DNA of 64,000 nucleotides, taken from NCBI RefSeq assembly GCF_013155395.1, contig NZ_JABJWC010000009.1, positions 1-64,000 on the forward strand. Reading direction: 5' to 3'. The stretch comes from Komagataeibacter melomenusus (GTDB lineage: Bacteria > Pseudomonadota > Alphaproteobacteria > Acetobacterales > Acetobacteraceae). Each line of letters begins with the position of its first letter. The stretch's first letter is position 1. The position numbers and the translations under genes are program-made. Positions 57,319-64,000 of the stretch are shown here, one piece after another. Under the pieces are notes generated by a model. That model had not been told where the DNA came from. It saw only the letters and a program-made list of their open reading frames with translations, and did no database searches.

Positions 57319-58464
57319 TCAGGGCGTGCCCCGGTCTTCGGTCACGACAGGCAGGTGCAGCAGGACCTCGGTGCGGCCGGGGCGGCTTTCCACCTCGATC
57401 ACGCCGCCATGGTCGCCCACGATCTTGCCTGCAAGCGCAAGCCCCAGCCCGCTGCCCGTGGTCTTGGTGGTGAGGAACGGCTCGAACAGGTGCGGGCGGA
57501 TATTCTCGGGAATGCCCGGCCCGTTATCGCGCACCGAGACCAGCAGCGGCAGTTGCACGCGCTGGCTGCCCGCCCCGGTGGAAACCCAGATGCCGGGGCG
57601 GTAGCTGGTGGTGAGCGTGATCTGCGGCAGCGCGTCGCCTTCGGAGTGGTCGTGCAGGGCCTCGGCGGCATTTTTCACCAGGTTGAGCAGCACCTGCACC
57701 AACTGGTCGCGGTTGCCCCATACTGGCGGCAGCGAGGGGTCATAGACTTCCTCAAAGCGGATATCGGCGGCAAAGCCCTGCTGGGCCAGCCTGCGCACAT
57801 GCTCGAGCACGCGGTGGATGTTGACCGGCCTGCGCTCGAGCGGTCGGTCGCTGAACATGTCCATCCGGTCCACGAGGTCGCGGATGCGGTTGACCTCGTC
57901 CTGGATCAGCACGGCCAGTTCGCGGTCTGATTCCCCCACCGAGGTTTCAAGCAGTTGCGCCGCGCCCCTGATGCCCGAGAGCGGGTTCTTGACCTCATGC
58001 GCCAGAATGGCGGCCATGCCCGCAACGCTGCGCGCCGCCGAGCGGAAGGTAAGCTGGCGGTCAAGCACGCGCACGGCGGAGAAATCATGGAACGTCAGCG
58101 CAACCGAGCCCGGCTCCTCCAGCACGGGAGCGCCCTGCACGGTCACGCCCTCATGGCGCAGGCGCGGGCTTTCGAGCGTGACCTCGTGCTCGACCACGGT
58201 ATGATCCTGTGCGCGCACCTGCTCCATGAGCAGGAAGAGCGGGCTGTCACCAGGCAGGATGTCGGTCAGGCGCATCTGCACCAGATGCGCGCGCGACATG
58301 CCAAAAAACGGCTCGGCGGCGCTGTTGACGTAGCCAATGGCGTTATCGGCGCGCACCACCATCACCGGCAGGGCCAGCGAATCGAGTATGACCCGCCCGT
58401 TGCCCGTTACGTTATCGGGCGCGCAGGGCACATGGCCGGACGGGGCGGGCGGGGGATGGTTCAT
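57319..58464 (-). CDS. ntrB: Nitrogen-regulation sensor kinase NtrB (GlnL)
   Basis: Soluble kinase/phosphatase controlled by PII protein. The 381-aa product has a PAS domain (about 25-130, [22 protein letters not shown]) and the H-box [27 protein letters not shown]-binding boxes are [35 protein letters not shown] and [20 protein letters not shown]. Start overlaps the dusB stop by 4 bp, so translation is likely coupled. Confidence 0.96.
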   Translation of the reverse strand: MNHPPPAPSGHVPCAPDNVTGNGRVILDSLALPVMVVRADNAIGYVNSAAEPFFGMSRAHLVQMRLTDILPGDSPLFLLMEQVRAQDHTVVEHEVTLESPRLRHEGVTVQGAPVLEEPGSVALTFHDFSAVRVLDRQLTFRSAARSVAGMAAILAHEVKNPLSGIRGAAQLLETSVGESDRELAVLIQDEVNRIRDLVDRMDMFSDRPLERRPVNIHRVLEHVRRLAQQGFAADIRFEEVYDPSLPPVWGNRDQLVQVLLNLVKNAAEALHDHSEGDALPQITLTTSYRPGIWVSTGAGSQRVQLPLLVSVRDNGPGIPENIRPHLFEPFLTTKTTGSGLGLALAGKIVGDHGGVIEVESRPGRTEVLLHLPVVTEDRGTP

Positions 58465-59522
58465 GCCGCGCGGGCTGCGGCGCGTTCCGCCTCCACGGTG
58501 GAGGGGCGTGGCCCGCGCACATGGCCTGCCGCGATCTGCCCGTCATAGAATTCATGGATCATGCCGATCACGCCATCGACCGTGTCCATCTTGTTGACAG
58601 CGGCGCGGAACCCCGCCGAACCGGGCAGCCCCGCCGAGTACCAGGACACATGCTTGCGGGCCAGCCGCAGGCCCGGATGGGCGCCAAAATGGTCGATCAT
58701 CATGCCGTAATGCTTCAGCACGATGGCTTTTTCCGCCACCAGGTCCGGCTCGGGAATATCCTCGCCATGCATGAGCGCGCGCGCCACCTGGGCCAGGAAC
58801 CACGGGCGGCCATAGCAGCCACGCCCGATCATGACCCCCTGCGCGCCCGAGCGCGCGAGGGCCACGCGGGCATCCTCCACGCTCAGGATATCGCCATTGA
58901 CGATAACCGGCAGGTCCACCGCATCGACCACGTTGCGCACGAAATGCCAGTCCGCCGTGCCGTTATAGAACTGCTGGCGGGTGCGGCCGTGCACGGTTAC
59001 CATGCGAATGCCCGATTCCTGTGCAATCCGGGCCAGCGTGGGGGCATTAAGGCTGTTATGGTCCCAGCCCATGCGCATCTTGAGCGTTACGGGCACATCG
59101 ACCGCACGCACCACGCCCTCCAGCAGGCGGCCGGCATGGGCCTCGTCACGCATCAGGGCGGAACCTGCAAGCTGGCCCACCGCCACTTTCTTGACCGGGC
59201 AGCCGAAATTGATGTCGATGATGTCCGCCCCGCGATCAACCGCGATCCGTGCCGCCTGGCCCATCGCCTCGGGGTCGCACCCGGCTAGCTGCACGGAATT
59301 GGGGCCATCATCTGCCACTTCGGCCATGCGCAGCGTGGTCTCGTTCTCGCGGATCATGGCCCATGACGCGATCATCTCGGATACCACCAGCCCTGCCCCG
59401 AGGCTGCGCGCCAGCCTGCGGAACGGCAGGTCGGTCACGCCCGCCATGGGGGCGAGAATGACCGGCGCCCTGAGGATGACCCCGCCACCCAGATCAATGG
59501 GCGAGAGCAGTTGAGACGACAT
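58461..59522 (-). CDS. dusB: tRNA-dihydrouridine synthase (DusB/NifR3 type)
   Basis: FMN enzyme reducing uridines in tRNA D-loops. The 353-aa product shows [49 protein letters not shown] with the catalytic Cys, [22 protein letters not shown] and [13 protein letters not shown]. In alphaproteobacteria the gene was first named nifR3 and heads the ntrBC operon, as here. It is divergent from ispDF across 258 bp. Confidence 0.95.
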   Translation of the reverse strand: MSSQLLSPIDLGGGVILRAPVILAPMAGVTDLPFRRLARSLGAGLVVSEMIASWAMIRENETTLRMAEVADDGPNSVQLAGCDPEAMGQAARIAVDRGADIIDINFGCPVKKVAVGQLAGSALMRDEAHAGRLLEGVVRAVDVPVTLKMRMGWDHNSLNAPTLARIAQESGIRMVTVHGRTRQQFYNGTADWHFVRNVVDAVDLPVIVNGDILSVEDARVALARSGAQGVMIGRGCYGRPWFLAQVARALMHGEDIPEPDLVAEKAIVLKHYGMMIDHFGAHPGLRLARKHVSWYSAGLPGSAGFRAAVNKMDTVDGVIGMIHEFYDGQIAAGHVRGPRPSTVEAERAAARAA

Positions 59523-59780
59523 GAAACCCTACTTCCCCGCCGGCTTTCCAGCCGCATGCGGCAACGTGGAAACAGGCCAGCTACATTATCCATCAAGAAT
59601 GCTTATGATTTAGGCAGAATACCTGCTCCCGCCGCCCCGTGCAATCAGCTTCGGGGCATGCCACGAACATTTTTGCCTGATCGAACCGGGCTGAAAAAGC
59701 CGCCTGTCACCACCCGCACATTGCCCCTGCCCGCGCACAATGCTTGACGCGCGGCCCACATGGCCGCATTGCTCCGCATC

Positions 59781-60950
59781 ATGCGTGTTGCAGCCATTCT
59801 TCTCGCCGCGGGCCAGGGCAGCCGGTACAGCGCCCAGACCGCGACCCCCGTCGCCAAGCAGTATGTCACGCTCGGCGGCTGGCCCGTCATCCGCCACGCG
59901 GCGGATGCCCTTGCCCCTCATGTCGGCCTCATCCAGCCGGTGGGCGATCCCGCCCTGCTGGCCCGTGCGCTTGAAGGCTTTGCGCCCGAAGGCTGCGTCA
60001 TCCTGCCCGTGGTGCCCGGTGGCGAGACGCGCCAGGCCAGCGTGCGCGCAGGGCTTGAGGCGCTTGACCGCCTGCCCGGGGCCGAGCGCCCCGACCTGGT
60101 GCTGATCCATGACGGCGCGCGCCCCTACGTGCCCGCCAGCGTGACCGAGGGCGTGATTGCCGCACTCGCCGGGCATGCGGGCGTGATCCCTGCCGTGCCG
60201 GTGGCCGATACCATCAAGCGCGCAAAGGATGGCATCATTACCGATACCGTGCCGCGCACCGACCTGTTCCGCGCCCAGACGCCGCAGGGCTTCCGCTTTG
60301 GCCTGCTGCGCGACCTGCACCGCGCCGCCCAGGCCGCCGATGCCACCGATGACGCCGCCCTGCTTGAAGGCGCGGGCCACCCCGTGGCCATCGTGCCGGG
60401 TGCGGAAGACAACATCAAACTGACCTACAAGGAGGATCTGGTGCGACTGGAACGCCTGATCGGCCCGACCCTGCTGCCGCGCACCGGCACGGGCTACGAC
60501 GTGCATGCCTTTGCCGAGAACCGTCCGCTCATCATGTGCGGCATCACCGTGCCGCACACGCGCGGCCTGGCTGGCCACTCCGATGCGGATGTGGGCATCC
60601 ATGCGCTATGCGATGCCATTTACGGCGCCCTGGCCGAAGGCGATATCGGCCGCCACTTCCCGCCCAGCCAGAATGAGTGGAAGGATGCGGACAGCGCGCG
60701 CTTTTTAGTGCATGCAGGCGAGCGCATCCGCGCGCGCGGCGGCATGCTGGTCAATGCCGATGTGACGCTGATCTGCGAGCGCCCCAAGATCGGCCCGCAT
60801 TCCGAGGCGATGCGCGCCCGCCTTGCCGAACTGCTCAAGGTTGATGTCGATCGCATCTCGGTCAAGGCCACCACCTCCGAGCGCCTCGGCTTTACCGGCC
60901 GCGAGGAAGGCATCGCCTGCCTGGCCAGCGCCACGGTGCTGGTGCCCTGA
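59781..60950 (+). CDS. ispDF: Bifunctional IspD/IspF enzyme of the MEP isoprenoid pathway
   Basis: A fusion of 2-C-methyl-D-erythritol 4-phosphate cytidylyltransferase (residues 1 to about 225) and MECDP synthase (about 230-389). The IspD half has [31 protein letters not shown] and [10 protein letters not shown]. The IspF half has GTGYDVHAF (zinc Asp/His), [31 protein letters not shown] and [17 protein letters not shown]. The fused form is common in alphaproteobacteria. The start [11 protein letters not shown] is preferred; an ATG seven codons earlier (59760) is possible and neither has a clear ribosome site. Confidence 0.95.
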   Translation: MRVAAILLAAGQGSRYSAQTATPVAKQYVTLGGWPVIRHAADALAPHVGLIQPVGDPALLARALEGFAPEGCVILPVVPGGETRQASVRAGLEALDRLPGAERPDLVLIHDGARPYVPASVTEGVIAALAGHAGVIPAVPVADTIKRAKDGIITDTVPRTDLFRAQTPQGFRFGLLRDLHRAAQAADATDDAALLEGAGHPVAIVPGAEDNIKLTYKEDLVRLERLIGPTLLPRTGTGYDVHAFAENRPLIMCGITVPHTRGLAGHSDADVGIHALCDAIYGALAEGDIGRHFPPSQNEWKDADSARFLVHAGERIRARGGMLVNADVTLICERPKIGPHSEAMRARLAELLKVDVDRISVKATTSERLGFTGREEGIACLASATVLVP

Positions 60951-60970
60951 GGCGGGGATGAAACAGAAAT

Positions 60971-61020
60971 AAAAGTTCAGGCGCTGCCTTTATTCAGGAA
61001 GGCAGCGCCCAAAAACTTTT
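60971..61020. repeat. Dispersed intergenic repeat, half copy I with variant arm
   Basis: AAAAGTTCAGGCGCTGCCTT-TATTCAGG-AAGGCAGCGCCCAAAAACTTTT: outer stem and one arm whose sequence (GGCGCTGCCTT/AAGGCAGCGCC) differs from other copies but still pairs. It ends 1 bp from the ATP12-like gene stop. Confidence 0.75.
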
Positions 61021-61021
61021 A

Positions 61022-61783
61022 TCACTCAGCCCGGCACAACTGAAGGAAGCGGGCTGCATCTTCCACTTCCGCCGCCTGCGCGCACAGGGCTTCGAGCAGT
61101 TTCGCGTCCTTGCCCCAGAGGTCCATCTGGCTGCGCTCGTCCACGCTGGCAATCTCGGCAGCCTTTGCCGCAGGCAACGCGCCGGTTACCACCATAAGCC
61201 CCAGCACGATGCTTTTCATCGCAGGCACCATCACGCCAAGCGCCGCCAGGGCCGCGTTATCCATTGGCATGAGCAGTGCCCGCCATGCGTCATGCACGGC
61301 AGGCGACTGCACGAGCGGCATGATGCCCGTTGTCACCGCCATGTCGATGCCGTGGCGCGCGCGCAGCCACGCAAGCTGCGGGTCCCATTCCGCCTGCTGC
61401 TGCCTGCACAGGGGGGCCGGATAATCCGCGCGGTAGCACAGCAGTTCCCCATCCACGTAATGCAGCAGGGCCGCGACCTGGGCTTGCGGGTCAGGGGCCA
61501 CGCGCTCGATCATGGTGCCCGCGATGCGCGTCATGGGCAGGTCATCGGGCGTGAAATGACCGCCCTTTTCCCCGCCTGCCTGCGCCCATTCATCGGCAAT
61601 GGCCTGTGCCAGCGCACGCGAGGGCACGCATAGCGGCGTGCCGCCGGGCAGGCGGATGCCCCGCCCGTCGAGTTCCACGCCAAAGCCGCCACCGGCAACC
61701 GCGCTGATCGCGCTCGCGGCCCAGAACCGCCGGCGCTGGCCTGCGGTCTGGGGCGTGGGGGGGCGTACGCCGTCCTTCATCAT
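61022..61783 (-). CDS. ATP12-family F1-ATPase assembly chaperone
   Basis: Bacterial relative of the mitochondrial chaperone that protects the F1 alpha subunit during ATP synthase assembly. The 253-aa product shows the domain opening RRFWAASAISAVAGGGFGVELDGRGIRLPGG, then CVPSRALAQAIADEWAQAGGE, MTRIAGTMIERV, and ELLCYRADYPAPLCRQQQAEWDP. SVDERSQMDLWGKD follows near the end. All follow the ATP12 order. The ATGATG start overlaps the AsmA stop, so the two are probably co-transcribed. Confidence 0.88.
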   Translation of the reverse strand: MMKDGVRPPTPQTAGQRRRFWAASAISAVAGGGFGVELDGRGIRLPGGTPLCVPSRALAQAIADEWAQAGGEKGGHFTPDDLPMTRIAGTMIERVAPDPQAQVAALLHYVDGELLCYRADYPAPLCRQQQAEWDPQLAWLRARHGIDMAVTTGIMPLVQSPAVHDAWRALLMPMDNAALAALGVMVPAMKSIVLGLMVVTGALPAAKAAEIASVDERSQMDLWGKDAKLLEALCAQAAEVEDAARFLQLCRAE

Positions 61784-64000
61784 TTCAGGATGCCCAGCCC
61801 CTTGAGCAGCCCGCCCACCTTCTTCACGTCGGGCGACGCCTTGGAATTGCCAATCAGGCCAGCCGCGCCATTCGCACCACCTTCCGCCTTGGGCGCTGCC
61901 GTGGTGGGCTCGGGGCCGGTCGCGCCTTCACGCGCGGCCTTGAGGGTGGCCGGGCACGGATCGGCCACGGCATTGCTGTTCGAGCCGCCCAGAAGCAGGC
62001 CGATGGCATAGCGCCCGTCAGAGCCTGCATCCATCTTGGGGCGCGGCGCGCTGAGCGTGCCCCCCACGCGCAGCGGCACGGAAGCCCCGGTGCCACTGAT
62101 CATGAGTTGCGGCACCAGGTGCAGGTCAAGCGCCTGCGAGACCATGCCCACCGTGCCCTTGCCGGTCACGGTCAGCGCATTGGTCTGCACGCCGATGGTA
62201 TCGACATTGGCCGTGCCATCGGCCATGGCCATGTGCAGGCCGAAGCAGCGCAGCGCGATCGGGCCGGAACCCAGGGCACCACGCGCGGCATCACCCAGCA
62301 GTTCACCCAGCGCGCTGCCGCTGACCGTGCCATTGACCATCGACACGCCCAGATGCCCGTTCATGCCGTTACGCAGTTCGGTGCGGGTGTTGCCCTGCGT
62401 CCTGACCGAACCCACGACCTGCAGCGCGCCCTGCACCATGTTCGAAAGCCCGGCCTTGCTCTCCAGCCAGGCGGCGGGCAGCACCAGCGTGCCGATCGTG
62501 CCTGAAACGGTGGGGGGCCTGCCCGCCGTCGCATCGACCTCGAACTGCCCCGACAGGCGGCGGCCCGTGCCTTCGGCCTGCAGGGGGTCAACCTTCAGCA
62601 CGCCGCTGCGCAGGTTGATGTGGGTCAGGGCGTTGCGGTACGTATCGCCCTCGAATTCCATCTGCGCAACGCTTACGCGCAGGTCCATGTCGAGCTTGCG
62701 CAGTTCATCAAACGGCAGGGCCTCATCATTGGTTCTGGCCTGCGCGGGCGCCGCCGTGACCCCTTTCGCATCCGCGCTCGCGGGCGGGCCCATCAGGGCA
62801 TCGGCATTGAGCCAGCTTGCATCGATCGCGCCACTGACCAGCGGCACCCCGCCCGCGCCGCCATGCACGGACAGGTCAAGCCCGCCCTTGAGCGCAAGCT
62901 GCGTGCTCTTGACCACCAGGTCGGAAAGCTGGAAATGCGCGCCGTTATCCTCGCTGACCAGATGGGTCGAGGCATCGAGATGATCGAGCACCGCGCCATT
63001 GGGCAGCGGCAACTGCCCGGCCGAGGCCGTGACATTGACCACCGCGCGCGAGCCACCAAGCGTGCCCGCCACCCGCAGCGAGCCCGGTTCACCCGACAGG
63101 TCGAGTGACAGCGGCAGCGCCTCGGCCAGGTGCGACATCACCGCCGCATCAAGCTGCTGGAGCGAGCCGAGGGTTCCGGTCAGCTTCAGCCCCTTGCCCT
63201 GGAACTGGCCCTGGCTGTTGATGGTGACCGCATCCTTCGGCCCCGGCGCATCGATCGACAGGCCCTGCAGGGTCAGGCCCGACAGGTACTGCCCCGCATC
63301 GACCGCGCCCGTATCGAGATGCAGGGAGTTGAGCAGCGGTGTGCTGCCTTCCTTGTCGGCCGCGCTCCCGTCAACCACGTTGGCCTTGAGTGTCAGGCGG
63401 CGCACGTCGGGCAGGCTCAGCCCCGGTACGAAGGCGTCAATCGCCTTGAGGCTGGCGATGTTGCCATCAACCGTGACGTTATAGCCCTTCATGTGGTCGG
63501 GGTCGGCCACGGTGCCGTCAAGCGCCACCTGACCCACCGGCTCGCCGCCAGCCTTGAAGGCGGCCTTGAGCGCCACCGGCCAGCCCGAGCGCGCGGTGGA
63601 GGTGAGGTTGATCGCCCCCGTATGCCCCGCCAGCGTAAAGCTGCCGGTCTCGTTATGGCCCGCAACATCGATCTCGGGCTTGCTGCCATCCACGTCGGTC
63701 AGGTTGATGTGGTCGAGCACCACCTTGCCCTTGCTGCCCGAGAGGCGGTCATCCCAGTCCACATCGGCATTGCTGATGCGGATGCTGCCGATCTGCACCT
63801 TCCAGTCCGATGCTGCCTGCTGGGTTGCGGCATCAGGCTTTGCGGTGGCCTGCGCGCCGGTGGGTGCAAGGCGCCAGTTGGCCATGCCCTGTGCGGTACG
63901 CTCGAGGTGGATGACCGGATGGTCGAGCTTCAGGCCATCAAGCTGGATCTCGTGATGCAGCAGCGCCATCAGGCCAACGCTGGCCTGCAGCCTGTCTGCC
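61780..64000 (-). CDS. AsmA-family envelope protein, C-terminal part (cut by window edge)
   Basis: Inner-membrane-anchored periplasmic protein of the AsmA/TamB group, which affect outer-membrane lipid or protein assembly. The open frame runs past the right edge with no stop. The visible about 740 residues include the repeated beta-structure LHHEIQLDGLKLDHPVIHLERTAQGMANW typical of the AsmA N-terminal region. The AsmA-like C-domain has LELLGDAARGALGSG-type (seen as ALGELLGDAARGALGSGPIAL) and VNTIGVQT/TVGMVSQALDLHLVPQL strands. A methionine at 63969 is internal. The N-terminal anchor is outside the window. Confidence 0.88.
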   Translation of the reverse strand, partial: ADRLQASVGLMALLHHEIQLDGLKLDHPVIHLERTAQGMANWRLAPTGAQATAKPDAATQQAASDWKVQIGSIRISNADVDWDDRLSGSKGKVVLDHINLTDVDGSKPEIDVAGHNETGSFTLAGHTGAINLTSTARSGWPVALKAAFKAGGEPVGQVALDGTVADPDHMKGYNVTVDGNIASLKAIDAFVPGLSLPDVRRLTLKANVVDGSAADKEGSTPLLNSLHLDTGAVDAGQYLSGLTLQGLSIDAPGPKDAVTINSQGQFQGKGLKLTGTLGSLQQLDAAVMSHLAEALPLSLDLSGEPGSLRVAGTLGGSRAVVNVTASAGQLPLPNGAVLDHLDASTHLVSEDNGAHFQLSDLVVKSTQLALKGGLDLSVHGGAGGVPLVSGAIDASWLNADALMGPPASADAKGVTAAPAQARTNDEALPFDELRKLDMDLRVSVAQMEFEGDTYRNALTHINLRSGVLKVDPLQAEGTGRRLSGQFEVDATAGRPPTVSGTIGTLVLPAAWLESKAGLSNMVQGALQVVGSVRTQGNTRTELRNGMNGHLGVSMVNGTVSGSALGELLGDAARGALGSGPIALRCFGLHMAMADGTANVDTIGVQTNALTVTGKGTVGMVSQALDLHLVPQLMISGTGASVPLRVGGTLSAPRPKMDAGSDGRYAIGLLLGGSNSNAVADPCPATLKAAREGATGPEPTTAAPKAEGGANGAAGLIGNSKASPDVKKVGGLLKGLGILK

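Overview
The window is GC-rich alphaproteobacterial chromosome. The type I cellulose synthase locus (cmcAx-ccpAx-bcsA-bcsB-bcsC-bcsD, then bglAx) identifies it as an acetic acid bacterium of the genus Komagataeibacter (formerly Gluconacetobacter/Acetobacter xylinum). bcsA and bcsB are separate genes here, not the AB fusion found in some strains. Species cannot be settled from the sequence alone.

Layout: 1-186 is the right end of an IS5-like insertion sequence. 231-3216 (-) is an apparent operon of class II DAHP synthase, nicotinate phosphoribosyltransferase and a small unknown protein. 3525-6458 holds a small secreted protein, a frameshifted glutathione reductase and ferredoxin-NADP reductase. 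6752-9220 is a Suv3-like RNA helicase. 9317-16385 (-) is a housekeeping block: argS, a SPOR protein, scpA, scpB, tatB, tatC, serS. 16866-18878 has an ErpA/IscA-type Fe-S protein, exonuclease III and an EipB-like envelope protein. aspS, mtnA, htpG, a Nudix hydrolase and a DUF985-type cupin follow to 25364. 25527-40022 (-) is the cellulose region. tRNA-Glu(CTC), a small membrane protein, an RluD-family synthase, rpoH, purA, hisZ, serC, tRNA-Leu(CAA), argC, mazG and an inositol-monophosphatase-family gene run from 40613 to 50223. 50462-59522 (-) is the classic alphaproteobacterial dusB-ntrB-ntrC-ntrY-ntrX-hfq-hflX nitrogen-regulation cluster. The window ends with the ispDF fusion, an ATP12-like F1-ATPase assembly factor and the 3' part of an AsmA-family gene.

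In the cellulose machine, BcsA (inner-membrane glycosyltransferase with a C-terminal PilZ c-di-GMP domain) polymerises UDP-glucose. BcsB guides the chain in the periplasm, BcsC exports it and BcsD organises it. CcpAx assists complex localisation, and CMCax (GH8) and BglAx (GH3) trim or edit glucan. A perfect FNR-type palindrome (TTGAT-N4-ATCAA) lies about 390 bp upstream of cmcAx. It suggests oxygen- or CRP/FNR-linked control of the operon.

The least expected observations are these. (i) A family of about ten intergenic repeats (about 80 bp full length, about 40-50 bp half length) can fold as an outer stem plus two hairpin arms. Each main copy begins 0-31 bp after the stop codon of a minus-strand gene, and the IS element at the left edge appears to have inserted into the loop of one copy. 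(ii) The rpoH 5' UTR can form a bulged 11-bp helix that sequesters the Shine-Dalgarno sequence, with a competing hairpin, like an RNA thermometer. (iii) There are two 10-nt C/G homopolymers, one breaking glutathione reductase and one inside intact bcsC. (iv) A secreted chorismate-lyase-like gene lies 8 bp behind bglAx.
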